Shown in pieces: positions 7,475 to 23,051 of a DNA stretch of 44,317 nucleotides. The notes under the pieces were generated by a model, which was not told where the DNA came from, ran no database searches, and saw only the letters and a program-made list of their open reading frames with translations. The stretch is from NCBI GenBank assembly GCA_009835395.1, contig VXXM01000089.1:1-44317 (forward strand). Direction: 5' to 3'. The position numbers and the translations under genes were made by a program. Positions within the stretch are counted from its first letter, which is position 1; each line of letters begins with the position of its first letter. This stretch comes from Acidimicrobiia bacterium (lineage in GTDB: Bacteria; Actinomycetota; Acidimicrobiia; Acidimicrobiales; CATQHL01).

Positions 7475-8077
7475 GTGTCCGAGCCATCGAGTGAACACTC
7501 CCGACCGCCCCGCCCCGAGAAGGTGGCTGTCGTCGCCGAGATCCGCGAGCGGCTGAGCGCCGCCCAGGGAGCGGTGCTGACCGAGTACCGGGGGCTCGAC
7601 ACGACCGCGATGGCCCAGTTGCGCCACTCGCTCGCCCCGTTCGGCGGCAGCTACAAGGTCTACAAGAACACGCTGATCCGGCTGGCGGCTCGCGAACTGG
7701 GGATCGATTGCGAGCACCTCCTCGTGGGACCCACCGCCGTGGCGTTCGTGGAGCCACTCGCCGACGGCCGCCCCGGGGACACCGCGGCCGTTGCGAAGGC
7801 CCTGGTCGACTTCCAGCGAACCGACAAGAGGCTGGTCATCAAGGGCGGCCTGCTGGGTACTGACTCCGTCGGCCCCGAGGCGGTGGAGCACCTGTCCAAG
7901 CTGCCCCCCGCCGAGCAACTCCAGGCGCAACTGGCCGGCGCGCTGGCGAGCCCCATGCGGAAGATGGCGGGGCTGCTCGGGGCGCCGCTGCAGGAATTCG
8001 CGGGACTGGCGGCCGCGCCGGCCCGGAACTTCGCCGGTCTGCTCCGGGCGCTGATCGACGAGCGCTCGGCGGGCTGA
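7475..8077 (+). CDS. rplJ: 50S ribosomal protein L10
   Basis: A 200-residue L10, the base of the L7/L12 stalk. Conserved segments: RPEKVAVVAEIRERLSAAQG, LTEYRGL, the RNA-binding motif YKVYKNTLIRLA, and a long C-terminal helix rich in Ala/Leu that binds L7/L12 dimers. The start is the GTG at 7475, preceded by CGGAG at 7464-7468; the upstream ATG at 7412 would place structured leader inside the gene. It is longer than E. coli L10, mainly at the N terminus and C-terminal helix. Confidence 0.96.
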   Translation: MSEPSSEHSRPPRPEKVAVVAEIRERLSAAQGAVLTEYRGLDTTAMAQLRHSLAPFGGSYKVYKNTLIRLAARELGIDCEHLLVGPTAVAFVEPLADGRPGDTAAVAKALVDFQRTDKRLVIKGGLLGTDSVGPEAVEHLSKLPPAEQLQAQLAGALASPMRKMAGLLGAPLQEFAGLAAAPARNFAGLLRALIDERSAG

Positions 8078-8170
8078 GAGCCCGCCGACCCCACGCCCGC
8101 CGGAACGGCCGGCCGGCACAGGCGAACGCACCGACACAAGAACGCACCGACAAGTACAAGGAGAACCATC

Positions 8171-8560
8171 ATGTCCAAGGTCGACGAAGTCCTCGACACC
8201 ATCAGCGCCATGACCGTGCTGGAGCTGAGCGAGCTCCTCAAGGAGTTCGAGGAGCGCTTCGGGGTCACCGCAGCCGCTCCCGTGGCGGCGATGCCAATGG
8301 TGGCACCGGCCGCCGGCGCCGCCGAGGCACCCGCCGAGGAGGAGGAGCAGACCGCCTTCGACGTCGTGCTCGCAGAGGTCGGCGACAAGAAGATCCAGGT
8401 CATCAAGGAGGTGCGCGCGCTCACCAACCTGGGGCTGAAGGAGGCCAAGGAACTGGTCGACACCGCTCCCCAGCCGGTGCTGCAGGGCGTGCCGCGCGAC
8501 GAGGCCGACGGGGCCAAGGAGGCCCTCGAGGGCGCCGGAGCCGTCATCCAGATCTCCTAG
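8171..8560 (+). CDS. rplL: 50S ribosomal protein L7/L12
   Basis: A 129-residue stalk protein that recruits translation GTPases. It has the N-terminal dimerisation helices ([22 protein letters not shown]), an Ala/Pro/Glu hinge, and the C-terminal factor-binding domain (EKT-type face [25 protein letters not shown]). Ribosome-binding site ACAAGGAGAA precedes the ATG. It follows rplJ after 93 bp, in the usual rplJL pair. Confidence 0.97.
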   Translation: MSKVDEVLDTISAMTVLELSELLKEFEERFGVTAAAPVAAMPMVAPAAGAAEAPAEEEEQTAFDVVLAEVGDKKIQVIKEVRALTNLGLKEAKELVDTAPQPVLQGVPRDEADGAKEALEGAGAVIQIS

Positions 8561-8610
8561 CCCGCGCGCCCCGGGCGGCGAGAAAACCCGCGGCGGACAG
8601 CCCGCGAGGG

Positions 8611-8639
8611 TTGCCCGCGGCGCCGGCGGCCACTACAGT
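8611..8639 (+). promoter_or_regulatory. Candidate sigma-70-type promoter for rpoBC
   Basis: TTGCCC (8611-8616), a 17-bp spacer and TACAGT (8634-8639). The start would be near 8646, giving a leader of about 120 nt before rpoB. It lies in the 206-bp rplL-rpoB gap, where actinobacteria often have a separate rpoB promoter. Confidence 0.5.
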
Positions 8640-8677
8640 AGACGCGCCGTGCCGCCGCTTCCCGCGTAGTCATCCCC

Positions 8678-8697
8678 GTTTTCGGCTGTCCGAAAAC
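8678..8697 (+). promoter_or_regulatory. Perfect hairpin in the rpoB leader
   Basis: GTTTTCGG and CCGAAAAC form an 8-bp perfect stem around a CTGT loop; flanking CCCC and GGG could extend it with a bulge. There is no U tract after it. Possible attenuator or RNase processing site between rplL and rpoB, by analogy with E. coli. Confidence 0.5.
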
Positions 8698-8766
8698 TCG
8701 GGTTCCCAACCTCGTGGCACCGTCGCGCGTCCCAAAGTCGGTCATGTGCTTCCCCAGGAGTGAGAC

Positions 8767-12429
<3,663 letters not shown>

Positions 12430-12431
12430 GG

Positions 12432-15400
12432 ATGGATCAGGATCGCCGGAACACCTCCAGCGCACTCGACGTCAACGAGTTCGGGCGTCTTCGCATCGGT
12501 CTGGCCACGGCGGACTCGATCCGCACCTGGTCCAACGGCGAGGTGAAGAAGCCCGAGACGATCAACTACCGCACCCTCAAGCCGGAGAAGGACGGGCTCT
12601 TCTGCGAGAAGATCTTCGGCCCGCAGAAGGACTGGGAGTGCACCTGCGGCAAGTACAAGCGCATTCGCTTCCGCGGCATCATCTGCGAACGCTGCGGTGT
12701 GGAGGTGACCCGCACGAAGGTGCGGCGCGAGCGCATGGGCCACATCGAGTTGGCGGCGCCGGTGGTGCACATCTGGTACCTGCGCGGCACGCGCTCGTGG
12801 CTGGCGTACCTGCTCACCGGGACCGAGCCCCGCGAAGAGGTGAAGGCCAAGCAGCTCGAGAAGGTCGTCTACTTCGCCGCCCACTTGGTCGTGCACGTTG
12901 ACGCCGAGCGCCGCGACGTGGACCTTCCCGAACTCGAGCGGGACATGCACGAGGAACTGCGCATCGTCCGCACCGAGTTCGAGGAGCGGCGCGCCGAGAT
13001 TCAGCAGGCGCTCGAGGAGGAACTCGCCGAACTCGAGGAGGGCGGCGGGACCGGCGCGGACATCCGCAACCGGCGCGCCGCCGCCGAGCGCGAGCTGGAG
13101 GAGCTCGACGAGCTGCGCACCGAGGAACTCGAGAAGATCCAGAACGCCTTCGAGATCTTCAGGGACCTCCACCCACGCCAGATCATCGAGGACGAGGAGC
13201 TCTGGAGCGAGCTGGCGTACCGCTACCAGGACTATTTCGAGGGCGGGATGGGCGCCGACGCCATCGCCCGGCTCATCGACGAGTCCGACTTCGACGCCCA
13301 GGAGGAGGAGCTGCGCCTGATGGTGTCGCCCCCCGAGGGCACCAAGCCGCTGTCGGCGCAGCGCAAGCACAAGGCGATCCGTCGCCTGCGGATCGTGAGC
13401 GCCTTCAACACCCGCGACGAGCACGGGCGCCGGATCAACGACCCGCGGGCGATGATCCTCGACGTGGTGCCGGTCATCCCGCCGGACCTGCGTCCCATGG
13501 TGCAGCTCGACGGCGGCCGGTTCGCCACCTCGGACCTCAACGACCTCTACCGGCGCGTCATCAACCGGAACAACCGCCTGAAGCGCCTGCTCGATCTGGG
13601 CGCGCCAGAGATCATCGTCAACAACGAGCGTCGGATGCTCCAGGAGGCCGTGGACGCCCTGTTCGATAACGGCCGCCGGGGCCGCCCGGTCACCGGGCCG
13701 GGCAACCGCCCGCTCAAGTCGCTCTCGGACATGCTGAAGGGCAAGCAGGGCCGGTTCCGCCAGAACCTGCTTGGCAAGCGTGTGGACTACTCGGGACGCT
13801 CGGTGATCGTCGTGGGGCCCACGCTCAAGTTCCACCAGTGCGGCCTGCCGCGCCTCATGGCCCTCGAGCTGTTCAAGCCGTTCGTCATGAAGAACCTCGT
13901 GGAGCAGGAGTTGGCGCCCAACATCAAGTCCGCCAAGCGCATGGTCGAGCGCCGCCGTCCGGCGGTCTGGAGCGTCCTGGAGGAGGTCATCAAGGAGCAC
14001 CCCGTGCTGCTGAACCGGGCGCCCACGCTGCACCGGCTCGGCATCCAGGCCTTCGAGGCGGTGCTGGTCGGCGGCAAGGCGGTCCAGATCCACCCGCTGG
14101 TCTGCGCCGCCTTCAACGCCGACTTCGACGGGGACCAGATGGCCGTGCACCTGCCGCTGTCTGCCGAGGCGCAGGCCGAGGCCCGCGTGCTCATGCTGTC
14201 GGCCAACAACGTCCTCTCGCCGGCGCACGGCGCGCCGCTCGTGACGCCCACCCAGGACATGATCATCGGTACCTACTACCTCACGCTGCTGAACCCCGAG
14301 GGGCGTGGCGCCGGCCGGGTCTTCCGCGACGCCGACGAGGTGACGTTCGCCTACGAGGCCGGCCAGATGGAGTTGCATGCGGCGATCGAGTACCGCGTGC
14401 CCGAACTGCAGCGGCCCGCCGCCGGCGGCGAGGATGCGTCGGCCGGCAACGGAAGGGCGACCTACGAACCCACCACGGTCGGGCGGATCCTGCTGAACCA
14501 GCAGCTGCCGGAGGACTTCGGGTTCATCAACGAGGAGCTGAGGCGGCCGGCGGTGGGCCGGGTCGTCGAGCGCCTCGCCCGTAACTATCCCAAGGCGGAG
14601 GTGGCGCGCAGCCTCGACGGCCTGAAGGACCTGTGCTTCCGGTTCGCCACGCAGTCGGGCCTCACGATCTCCCTCGACGACATCAAGGTTCCGGCCGACA
14701 AGCCGCGGATCCTGGAGCGCCGCGAGCGGCAGGCCCAGTCCACGGAGAACCAGTTCCGCCGCGGGATCATCTCCGACGGCGAGCGTCGCCAGAAGGAGAT
14801 CGAGACCTGGCTGGAGGCCACCCAGGAGGTGCAGGACGAGATGGTCGAGGCCCTGGGCGGCGAGGGCCTCAACCCGCTGAACATGATGGTGGACTCCGGC
14901 GCACGCGGGAACATGATGCAGTTGCGCCAGATCGCCGGCATGCGCGGCGTGGTGGCCAACCCGCGCGGCGACATGATCTCCCGACCGATCAAGTCGAACT
15001 TCCGCGAGGGGCTGTCGGTGTTGGAGTACTTCATCTCCACGCCGGGCGCGCGCAAGGGACTCGTGGACACGGCGCTGCGCACCGCCGACTCGGGCTACCT
15101 GACCCGGCGCCTCGTGGACGTGGCGCAGGAGCTCATCATCAATGACGAGGACCCGTTCGAGAACAACGAACCGGTTCCGGGGATCCACGTCGATCTTCGC
15201 TCCGGTGACAGGCCGCTGGAGGTGCGCCTGCTGGGCCGGGTCCTGGCCGACGGCGTCACGCTCGACGACGGGACCGAGATCGCCGCAGGCGAGATGGTGA
15301 CGCGCCAACTCATGGAGCGCCTCGCCACCCATTCCGGACTCGAGCGGATACGCGTGCTGTCGCCGCTGACCGACAACTCTCTCCAGGGGATCTCTGCCAA

Positions 15401-16436
15401 GTCCTACGGCATGTCGCTCGCCACCGGAGCCCTGATCGAGACGGGCGAGGCTGTCGGCGTCATCGCCGCCCAGTCCATCGGCGAGCCTGGCACCCAGCTG
15501 ACGATGCGGACGTTCCACACCGGCGGCGCCATGGAGTTGGGACGGTCGGTGAGCGACATCGCGCGCGGCCTGCCCCGCGTCGTGGAGTTGTTCGAGGCTC
15601 GGACCCCCAAGGGCAAGGCGACCCTGGCGAGGAGTTCGGGCACGCTGCGGGTCGACGAGCCCGACGGCCAGCAGCAGCGGCTGCGGGTGGTCGCCCCCGA
15701 CGGCAGCGAGGAGAAGCATGTCGCCGTCGTGGGAGCGCGCCTGGAGTTCGCCGACGGCGCCGAGGTCGAGGCCGGCGACGTGCTCGTCGAGGGCAACGTC
15801 GACCCGAAGGAACTGCTGGAGATCAAGGGCCTGCGCGCCGTGCAGCAGTACCTCGTGGACGAGGTGCAGGCCGTCTACCGCGAGCAGGGCGTGTCGATCC
15901 ACGACAAGCACATCGAGCTGATCGTGCGCCAGATGACCCGGCGGGTGCTGGTTCAGGAGTCCGGCGACTCGGACTTCCTGCCCGGCGAGCGGGTCGACGC
16001 CCGCCGCTACCGGGACGCCAACCGGCAGCTCATCACCGAGGAGAAGCGCCCGGCGCAGGGCCGCCCCGAGCTCATGGGAATCACGAAGGCCTCGCTGGCG
16101 ACCGATTCGTGGCTCTCGGCCGCCTCCTTCCAGACGACGACGCAGGTGCTCACCGAGTCGGCCATCGAGTCGCGCAGCGACGATCTGAGCGGGCTCAAGG
16201 AGAACATCATGATCGGCAAGCTGATCCCGGCCGGCACCGGGATCGCCAAGTACCGCAATGTCGCGCCGCACGCCCCCGACTACGTGCCGATGGAGGTCTA
16301 CTCCGAGGAGTACGACGAGTTCGCGGAGGGTTACGCCGACGTGTTCGGCGTGGCGCCTGACACGGCCGATGCACTTGCCGAGGCGCCGGCGCCGGAGGAG
16401 TCCCCGGAGCTCGCCGCCGAGACCGCCGGGTTGTGA
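12432..16436 (+). CDS. rpoC: DNA-directed RNA polymerase subunit beta'
   Basis: A 1334-residue beta' subunit. The first zinc site is intact (C70, C72, C85, C88), as is the catalytic NADFDGDQ loop (D564, D566, D568 chelate Mg). The bridge helix/trigger-loop region and [25 protein letters not shown] are conserved. The second zinc site, normally four cysteines (C814, C888, C895, C898 in E. coli), is gone: the equivalents are Pro908, Asp981, Ser988 and Ser991, with E. coli spacing preserved between the last three. A GGAGGGA ribosome-binding site lies at the end of rpoB. The C-terminal tail is acidic and Ala/Pro-rich. The gene is otherwise full length with no sign of decay. Confidence 0.98.
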   Translation: MDQDRRNTSSALDVNEFGRLRIGLATADSIRTWSNGEVKKPETINYRTLKPEKDGLFCEKIFGPQKDWECTCGKYKRIRFRGIICERCGVEVTRTKVRRERMGHIELAAPVVHIWYLRGTRSWLAYLLTGTEPREEVKAKQLEKVVYFAAHLVVHVDAERRDVDLPELERDMHEELRIVRTEFEERRAEIQQALEEELAELEEGGGTGADIRNRRAAAERELEELDELRTEELEKIQNAFEIFRDLHPRQIIEDEELWSELAYRYQDYFEGGMGADAIARLIDESDFDAQEEELRLMVSPPEGTKPLSAQRKHKAIRRLRIVSAFNTRDEHGRRINDPRAMILDVVPVIPPDLRPMVQLDGGRFATSDLNDLYRRVINRNNRLKRLLDLGAPEIIVNNERRMLQEAVDALFDNGRRGRPVTGPGNRPLKSLSDMLKGKQGRFRQNLLGKRVDYSGRSVIVVGPTLKFHQCGLPRLMALELFKPFVMKNLVEQELAPNIKSAKRMVERRRPAVWSVLEEVIKEHPVLLNRAPTLHRLGIQAFEAVLVGGKAVQIHPLVCAAFNADFDGDQMAVHLPLSAEAQAEARVLMLSANNVLSPAHGAPLVTPTQDMIIGTYYLTLLNPEGRGAGRVFRDADEVTFAYEAGQMELHAAIEYRVPELQRPAAGGEDASAGNGRATYEPTTVGRILLNQQLPEDFGFINEELRRPAVGRVVERLARNYPKAEVARSLDGLKDLCFRFATQSGLTISLDDIKVPADKPRILERRERQAQSTENQFRRGIISDGERRQKEIETWLEATQEVQDEMVEALGGEGLNPLNMMVDSGARGNMMQLRQIAGMRGVVANPRGDMISRPIKSNFREGLSVLEYFISTPGARKGLVDTALRTADSGYLTRRLVDVAQELIINDEDPFENNEPVPGIHVDLRSGDRPLEVRLLGRVLADGVTLDDGTEIAAGEMVTRQLMERLATHSGLERIRVLSPLTDNSLQGISAKSYGMSLATGALIETGEAVGVIAAQSIGEPGTQLTMRTFHTGGAMELGRSVSDIARGLPRVVELFEARTPKGKATLARSSGTLRVDEPDGQQQRLRVVAPDGSEEKHVAVVGARLEFADGAEVEAGDVLVEGNVDPKELLEIKGLRAVQQYLVDEVQAVYREQGVSIHDKHIELIVRQMTRRVLVQESGDSDFLPGERVDARRYRDANRQLITEEKRPAQGRPELMGITKASLATDSWLSAASFQTTTQVLTESAIESRSDDLSGLKENIMIGKLIPAGTGIAKYRNVAPHAPDYVPMEVYSEEYDEFAEGYADVFGVAPDTADALAEAPAPEESPELAAETAGL

Positions 16437-16460
16437 CACCGGGTCGCCCACTCGTAACCT
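16431..16460 (+). promoter_or_regulatory. Candidate promoter for a leaderless rpsL transcript
   Basis: TTGTGA (16431-16436, overlapping the rpoC stop), an 18-bp spacer and TAACCT (16455-16460). The GTG of rpsL begins 6 nt after the -10 box and lacks a Shine-Dalgarno sequence, so the mRNA probably starts at the initiation codon. The same TAACCT box occurs before tRNA-Trp (4695-4700). Confidence 0.5.
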
Positions 16461-16465
16461 GAATC

Positions 16466-16834
16466 GTGCCCACCATCCAGCAACTCGTGCGCAAGGGACG
16501 CCGGTCCAAGTCCCGCAAGGACAGCACACCGGCTCTCAAGGGAGCGCCCCAGCGGCGGGGAGTGTGCACGCGCGTCTACACCACCACGCCCAAGAAGCCG
16601 AACTCAGCGCTGCGGAAGGTGGCGCGAGTGCGCCTCACGAGCGGGATCGAGGTGACGGCCTACATACCCGGCGAGGGGCACAACCTGCAGGAGCACTCCA
16701 TCGTGCTGGTGCGCGGCGGCCGGGTGAAGGACATCCCCGGCGTGCGCTACAAGGTCATTCGCGGCGCCCTGGACTCCAGCGGTGTGGACGAGCGTCGGCA
16801 GGCTCGCAGCCGCTACGGCGCCAAGAAGGACTGA
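16466..16834 (+). CDS. rpsL: 30S ribosomal protein S12
   Basis: A 122-residue S12, which monitors codon-anticodon pairing in the decoding centre. Start GTG. The streptomycin-sensitive lysines are retained in [18 protein letters not shown] and in the [12 protein letters not shown] loop, and the [11 protein letters not shown] motif is present. rpsG follows after 4 nt. A TAACCT box just upstream suggests an independent leaderless start within the rpoC-rpsL gap. Confidence 0.97.
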   Translation: MPTIQQLVRKGRRSKSRKDSTPALKGAPQRRGVCTRVYTTTPKKPNSALRKVARVRLTSGIEVTAYIPGEGHNLQEHSIVLVRGGRVKDIPGVRYKVIRGALDSSGVDERRQARSRYGAKKD

Positions 16835-16838
16835 CGAG

Positions 16839-17309
16839 ATGCCCCGTCGAGGTCCACCCCCGCGCCGCGATCTGCGGTCCGATCCGGTCTACGACTCGGT
16901 ACTGGTCACTCAGTTCGTGAACAAGGTGCTCCAGCGCGGCAAGCGATCGCTGGCCGAGCGCATCGTCTACGACGCCCTCTCGACGGTGGGCGAGCGCACC
17001 GGCGCAGAGCCCGCCGTCATCCTGAAGCGCGCCGTGGAGAACGTGAAGCCGCAGCTCGAGGTGCGCAGCCGGCGGGTGGGCGGTGCCACCTACCAGGTGC
17101 CCGTCGACGTGCGGCCACGCCGCCAGACCACGCTGGCGATCCGCTGGATCGTCGGCTACGCCCGGGACCGCCGCGAGCGCACGATGGCGGCTCGCCTCGC
17201 CGGGGAGCTGCTCGACGCCTCGAACAACACCGGGGCGTCGATCAAGCGCAAAGAGGACCTCCACAAGATGGCGGAGTCCAACAAGGCCTTCGCCCACTAT
17301 CGCTGGTAG
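16839..17309 (+). CDS. rpsG: 30S ribosomal protein S7
   Basis: A 156-residue S7, primary binder of the 16S 3' major domain. Conserved: the N-terminal [40 protein letters not shown], the [11 protein letters not shown] beta-hairpin, and a C terminus ending KAFAHYRW. The frame runs back into rpsL, but ATG 16839 matches the family start and gives a 4-nt intergenic spacing. The C terminus is the short actinobacterial type. Confidence 0.97.
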   Translation: MPRRGPPPRRDLRSDPVYDSVLVTQFVNKVLQRGKRSLAERIVYDALSTVGERTGAEPAVILKRAVENVKPQLEVRSRRVGGATYQVPVDVRPRRQTTLAIRWIVGYARDRRERTMAARLAGELLDASNNTGASIKRKEDLHKMAESNKAFAHYRW

Positions 17310-17486
17310 TGGGAGCCTGATTCGCCATGGTTGTGTAGCGATGAACGCATCGGAGCGTCACCGCGCCTGAATTCCCTCCGACCGGTCGGTGACGCATTCA
17401 CCGCCGGTCACCGGGGTCCGATCCCACCGGCCCCGATCCCCCGACCGGAGTCCGCGACCCGACCCATTGCAGCGGAGAACTGCATC

Positions 17487-19568
17487 ATGTCTCCACAACC
17501 CCTCGAACGAACCCGCAACATCGGCATCATGGCCCACATCGACGCGGGCAAGACCACCACGACCGAGCGCTTCCTGTACTACGCGGGCGTGAACTACAAG
17601 ATCGGCGAGGTGCACGACGGCGCCGCCACCATGGACTGGATGGCCCAGGAGCAGGAGCGGGGCATCACGATCACCGCAGCCGCCACCCACTGCATCTGGC
17701 GGGACAGCCGCATCAACATCATCGACACCCCGGGTCACGTGGACTTCACCATGGAGGTCGAGCGGTCGCTGCGCGTGCTCGACGGCGCCGTGGCCGTCTT
17801 CGACGGCGTGGCCGGCGTGGAGCCGCAGACCGAGACCGTCTGGCGCCAGGCGGACCGCTACGGCGTGCCCCGCATCTGCTTCGTCAACAAGCTGGATCGC
17901 ACCGGTGCCGACTTCTTCTTCTGCACCGACAGCATCCGCGAGCGGCTGGACTGCAACCCGCTGGTGCTGCAGGTGCCGATCGGCGCCGAGTCCGACTTCG
18001 CCGGTGTGGTCGACCTGCTGACCATGCGCGGCCTCGTCTGGAACACCTCCGACCTGGGTGCCACCTGGGAGGAGATCGAGGTGCCGCCGGAGTTGGTCGA
18101 AATGGCCGAGATGCGGCGGGCCGAGATCATCGATGCGGTCAGCACCATCGACGACGACATCCTGGAGAAGTTCGTCGCCGAGGAGGAGATCACGGCGGAG
18201 GATCTGCGGCCGGCCATCCGCCGGGGCACCCTCTCCGGCCAGTTCGTGCCGGTACTCTGCGGCTCGGCGTTCAAGAACAAGGGCGTGCAGCCGCTGCTGG
18301 ATGCCGTCGTGGACTACCTGCCGTCCCCGCTCGACCTGCCGCCGGTGGAGGGAACCCACCCCCGCAGCGGTGCGATCCTCACGCGGGACACCGATGAGGC
18401 GGAGCCGTTCGCCGCCCTCGCCTTCAAGATCATGTCCGATCCGCACGTGGGACGGCTGACTTACTTCCGGGTCTACAGCGGCAAGGTGTCCAAGGGCGAT
18501 CAGATTCTCAATTCCCGAACCGGCCGCACCGAGCGCATCTCGCGCCTGCTGGAGATGCACGCCAACGATCGCCTCGACCGCGCCGAGGTGGGTGCGGGTG
18601 ACATCGTGGCCGCGGTCGGCTTCAAGAACACCCGCACTGGGGACACGCTCTGCGCCAAGAACCATCCGATCCTGCTGGAGCAGTTGGACTTCCCCGAGTC
18701 GGTGATCGACGTGGCGGTCGAGCCCAAGTCCAAGGCCGACCAGGATCGCCTGTCAAAGGCCCTGGGGGCGCTGGCGGAGGAGGACCCCACGTTCCGGGTG
18801 CGTACCGACACCGACACCGGCCAGACCATCATCGCCGGCATGGGTGAGCTGCATCTCGAGGTGATCGTGGATCGAATGCTGCGCGAGTTCAAGGTGGACG
18901 CCTCGGTGGGCCGGCCCCAGGTGGCCTACCGGGAGACGCTCACCGCCCCGGTGCTCGGGCACACCTATATTCACCGCAAACAGACCGGCGGTCTGGGCCA
19001 GTTCGCCGTCATCAGTGCCTCGATCGAGCCGCTGGGGGCGGGCGAGGACTTCGAGTTCGTGAACGAGGTGAGTGGCGGGGCGATCCCGAAGGAGTACGTC
19101 CCGGCCGTGGAGGCGGGTATCCGCGAGGCTCTCACCACCGGTGTCCTGGCGGGTTTCGCCACCGTCGGGGTCCGCGTCATCCTGAACGACGGCAAGCATC
19201 ACGACGTGGACTCCTCGGAGATGGCCTTCAAGATCGCGGCCGTGGCCTGGTTCCGGGAGGCTGCGCACAAAGCCTCGCCGGTCCTGCTCGAACCGGTCAT
19301 GGCAACGGAGGTGGTGGTGCCCGAGCGCTTCCTGGGCGACGTCGTGGGCGACATCAACAGCCGCCGCGGCCGGGTGCTGGCGACCGAGCAGCGCGGCGCC
19401 AATCAAGTCGTCAACGCCACAGTGCCGCTTGCTGAGATGTTCGGATACGCTACCGACCTGCGTTCGCGCACTCAGGGTCGGGCTACCTACACCATGCAGT
19501 TCGACTCCTACCAGCAGGTGCCGGTGTCGGTGCAGGAGACGATCATCTCCCGCGTGCGCGGCGTCTGA
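17487..19568 (+). CDS. fusA: Elongation factor G
   Basis: A 693-residue EF-G, the translocation and recycling GTPase. Motifs: P loop [13 protein letters not shown], switch region with [31 protein letters not shown], and [10 protein letters not shown]. Domains II-V follow in order, with the domain IV segment [11 protein letters not shown] and the C-terminal [20 protein letters not shown] 17487 has CGGAG upstream; the frame is open further 5' but without homology. The 177-bp gap from rpsG contains two competing stems (17380-17385 with 17404-17409, and 17387-17393 with 17407-17413) and may hold a regulatory leader; nothing else was recognised there. Confidence 0.98.
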   Translation: MSPQPLERTRNIGIMAHIDAGKTTTTERFLYYAGVNYKIGEVHDGAATMDWMAQEQERGITITAAATHCIWRDSRINIIDTPGHVDFTMEVERSLRVLDGAVAVFDGVAGVEPQTETVWRQADRYGVPRICFVNKLDRTGADFFFCTDSIRERLDCNPLVLQVPIGAESDFAGVVDLLTMRGLVWNTSDLGATWEEIEVPPELVEMAEMRRAEIIDAVSTIDDDILEKFVAEEEITAEDLRPAIRRGTLSGQFVPVLCGSAFKNKGVQPLLDAVVDYLPSPLDLPPVEGTHPRSGAILTRDTDEAEPFAALAFKIMSDPHVGRLTYFRVYSGKVSKGDQILNSRTGRTERISRLLEMHANDRLDRAEVGAGDIVAAVGFKNTRTGDTLCAKNHPILLEQLDFPESVIDVAVEPKSKADQDRLSKALGALAEEDPTFRVRTDTDTGQTIIAGMGELHLEVIVDRMLREFKVDASVGRPQVAYRETLTAPVLGHTYIHRKQTGGLGQFAVISASIEPLGAGEDFEFVNEVSGGAIPKEYVPAVEAGIREALTTGVLAGFATVGVRVILNDGKHHDVDSSEMAFKIAAVAWFREAAHKASPVLLEPVMATEVVVPERFLGDVVGDINSRRGRVLATEQRGANQVVNATVPLAEMFGYATDLRSRTQGRATYTMQFDSYQQVPVSVQETIISRVRGV

Positions 19569-19675
19569 CCAACCGAAGATCCGACTGCCGCCGCGAACGC
19601 TCATCCGGCTCGCCGATACGGGCCGCGCCGCCGGGTCGCACGAATTCGTAACCGAACCGCCTGCAGGCGAACCGA

Positions 19676-19681
19676 TATAAC
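19676..19681 (+). promoter_or_regulatory. Candidate -10 box upstream of tuf
   Basis: GATATAAC in the 159-bp fusA-tuf gap gives TATAAC about 46 nt before the tuf ATG; no clear -35. The surrounding stretch carries several copies of AACCGAACCG-like sequence and is more A-rich than its surroundings. A separate tuf promoter is common in bacteria. Confidence 0.3.
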
Positions 19682-19727
19682 CGAACCGAACAGAATCACA
19701 ATCGAAACGGAGCATCAGGAGCGAGAA

Positions 19728-20918
<1,191 letters not shown>

Positions 20919-20924
20919 CCCGTC

Positions 20925-21239
20925 GTGGCCACGGGGCAGAAGATCCGGATCCGCCTCAAGGCGTACGACCACGAGGTCGTGGATCAGTCGGCGCGCAAGA
21001 TCGTGCAGACGGTGAAGCGAACGCAGGCCGACGTGCGCGGGCCGGTGCCGCTGCCCACCGAGCGGCACCGTGTCACCGTGATCCGCTCACCCCACAAGGA
21101 CAAGGACAGCCGCGAGCACTTCGAGATGCGGATTCACAAGCGGCTGCTCGACATCGTGAACTCCTCGGCCAAGACGGTTGATTCGCTGCAGCGCATCGAC
21201 CTCCCCGCCGGGGTGGACATCGAGATCAAGATCCTCTGA
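20925..21239 (+). CDS. rpsJ: 30S ribosomal protein S10
   Basis: A 104-residue S10 (30S head protein and NusE in antitermination complexes). Conserved [28 protein letters not shown] and [20 protein letters not shown]. Start GTG 6 nt after tuf, so translation is probably coupled. Normally rplC follows S10; here the gene ends the str operon and its last 14 bp overlap the convergent MFS gene. Confidence 0.97.
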   Translation: MATGQKIRIRLKAYDHEVVDQSARKIVQTVKRTQADVRGPVPLPTERHRVTVIRSPHKDKDSREHFEMRIHKRLLDIVNSSAKTVDSLQRIDLPAGVDIEIKIL

Positions 21240-22461
21240 ACCACCTCGCCGGCCCGGGGTCGGCCCGTGGCGGCGGCGGTAGGTCGCCGGCCACGCCCGG
21301 TGCATTCTGCGACGACGGGAGTAACGACCGGGCGACGGTGAGCGCGAGCGCGCACGCCGCGGCGCCGAACCAGAAAGCGGCCGGGATGCCTCCCAGGGAG
21401 TTGGCGATGATGCCCGCCAGGACGCCGCCGATGCCGAAGGCCAGGTCGAAGGAGATGCTGAACGCCCCCACGGCCTGACCCCGCTCGGTCTCCGGTGCGG
21501 CCATGATGACCAGCGTGAACAGTGCCGGGAACATGAAGCCCTGACCGACGGCCAGCACCAGCGTGCCGAGATAGGTGCCGGCGGGCTGCTGCCAGAGGGC
21601 CAGGACGGCGAGTCCGGCCGCCGAGGAACTCAGAGCGATGGTGGCGGTGGCCCGGGGGCCGATGCCGTCAATCACCCGGGCGGTCAGGACCCGGACGGTC
21701 AGCACCGTCGCCGCCATCAGGATGAACACGTCCCCGGCCCGCGCGATCCCGACCTCCGTCGCCCACAGTGCCGCGAAGGTCACGAAACTCGAGAAGCCCA
21801 TCAGGCCGATCAGCAGGACGGTGCCCGGCGCCCGCGCCGCCGGATGCAGCAGGGGTCTCGGCCAGAAGCGCCCGTCGTCGACGACAGCGCTGCGATTCTG
21901 CGGGACGCGCAGTGACAGCACGGCGGTGATGAGGCTCAGTCCGGCCGCGAGCAGCCAGACCACGTCGAAGGAGAATCGCTTGATGAGCCACTCGGCCAGG
22001 ACGGGGCCGAGGGCGAACCCCACGTACGCGACGCCGGAGAAGTAGGAGGTGGCTTCCCCGCGGCGGCTCGCCGGTGCGAGATCCTGCAGCGCCGTCGCCG
22101 CGGCGACGAAGTAGGCCGCTTCGGCGAGCCCGGTGAGGAAGCGGAATCCCACGACGGCGCCCACGCTGCGGGCGGCCAGGAGCCCAAGCATGCTCGCGCC
22201 CGCCAGCGAGGCTCCCAGCACCAGCACCCAGCGGCGTCCCTTGCGGTCGGTCAGCCTGCCGGCTGGAAGCCGCAGCAATGCCGCAGCCAGCCCTGCGATC
22301 CCCACGGCGGCGCCGACGCCCCAGTTGCCGCCGGCCAGCGTGGTGCTCACATACCGTGGGATCGCCTCGAACATCATCCCGGTTACGAGGAAGTACCAGA
22401 CGCAGGCCAGCAGCAGCGCCGCGAACGGCGGCGTGAAGAGAGGTTCGGGCCGCCCCGTCAC
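21226..22461 (-). CDS. MFS transporter, coupled to the lut operon
   Basis: A 411-residue major-facilitator protein with about 12 hydrophobic segments. It carries the MFS loop 2-3 signature in the form [13 protein letters not shown] and a second-half repeat around [10 protein letters not shown]. Substrate cannot be read from sequence. It is the fourth gene of the minus-strand lutABC operon: its GTG start overlaps the lutC stop (GTGA), so translation is coupled. Uptake of lactate or a related carboxylate is therefore a plausible inference, although the usual lut permeases are LctP/LldP-type rather than MFS. The C-terminal tail is Pro/Arg-rich, and its 3' end overlaps rpsJ by 14 bp. Confidence 0.85.
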   Translation of the reverse strand: MTGRPEPLFTPPFAALLLACVWYFLVTGMMFEAIPRYVSTTLAGGNWGVGAAVGIAGLAAALLRLPAGRLTDRKGRRWVLVLGASLAGASMLGLLAARSVGAVVGFRFLTGLAEAAYFVAAATALQDLAPASRRGEATSYFSGVAYVGFALGPVLAEWLIKRFSFDVVWLLAAGLSLITAVLSLRVPQNRSAVVDDGRFWPRPLLHPAARAPGTVLLIGLMGFSSFVTFAALWATEVGIARAGDVFILMAATVLTVRVLTARVIDGIGPRATATIALSSSAAGLAVLALWQQPAGTYLGTLVLAVGQGFMFPALFTLVIMAAPETERGQAVGAFSISFDLAFGIGGVLAGIIANSLGGIPAAFWFGAAACALALTVARSLLPSSQNAPGVAGDLPPPPRADPGPARWFRGS

Positions 22462-23051
22462 CCGATGAGTATGGCGTGGACCTCGCCGGGGCCGTGGACG
22501 CCGATCACGAGCGTGCTCTCGATGTCGGCGGAGCGGGAGGGCCCGGTGACGGCGACCAGTTGGCTCGGGGGGTCCTCCAGATCGCGCAGGAAATCACCGA
22601 GGGTGTCGACGACGGAGCCGGCGTCGATCACGAAGATGCAGGCGGGGGGCAGCAGGCTCGCCGCCCGCCCCCGGTTGTCGTCGGCCCGCAGTAGCACGGT
22701 GCCGGTCTGCGCCGCGGCTGCGACGGCTCGCACCACGCCGACCGCGGACCCCGCTGCAGCCTGTGACCCGCAGTCCGGCCAGGTGAGATCGGCGGCCACG
22801 TCGAGCCCCGCGGTCGCCAGCAGCGGCCCGTCCCGACCGACGGCGTAGGCGGTGACCGCGCCGGGGAGATCCTCGGCGGGAACCTGTTCAGCGGTCCCGC
22901 CCAGAGCCGTCCAGGACTCGATGAACCCGTTCGGGCCGCCGCGCTTGTCAGCGAACCGCGGCCGTGGTTTGGCGGGCGGCTGACCGGGGTCACCGGAGCC
23001 GGTTGCCCGCAGCCGCCGCAGGAATTCCTCTCTGGAGGTGCCGGTGGTCAC
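22458..23051 (-). CDS. lutC: Lactate utilization protein C (LUD domain)
   Basis: A 197-residue LUD-domain protein, third component of the LutABC L-lactate oxidation complex. It begins TTGTSREEFLRRLR and contains the LUD core ending [22 protein letters not shown]. Start is the GTG complementary to 23049-23051, overlapping the lutB stop as GTGA; the longer open frame upstream lies antisense to lutB. The protein has no Fe-S cysteines, as expected for LutC. Overlaps with lutB and the MFS gene indicate a tightly coupled operon. Confidence 0.9.
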   Translation of the reverse strand: MTTGTSREEFLRRLRATGSGDPGQPPAKPRPRFADKRGGPNGFIESWTALGGTAEQVPAEDLPGAVTAYAVGRDGPLLATAGLDVAADLTWPDCGSQAAAGSAVGVVRAVAAAAQTGTVLLRADDNRGRAASLLPPACIFVIDAGSVVDTLGDFLRDLEDPPSQLVAVTGPSRSADIESTLVIGVHGPGEVHAILIG

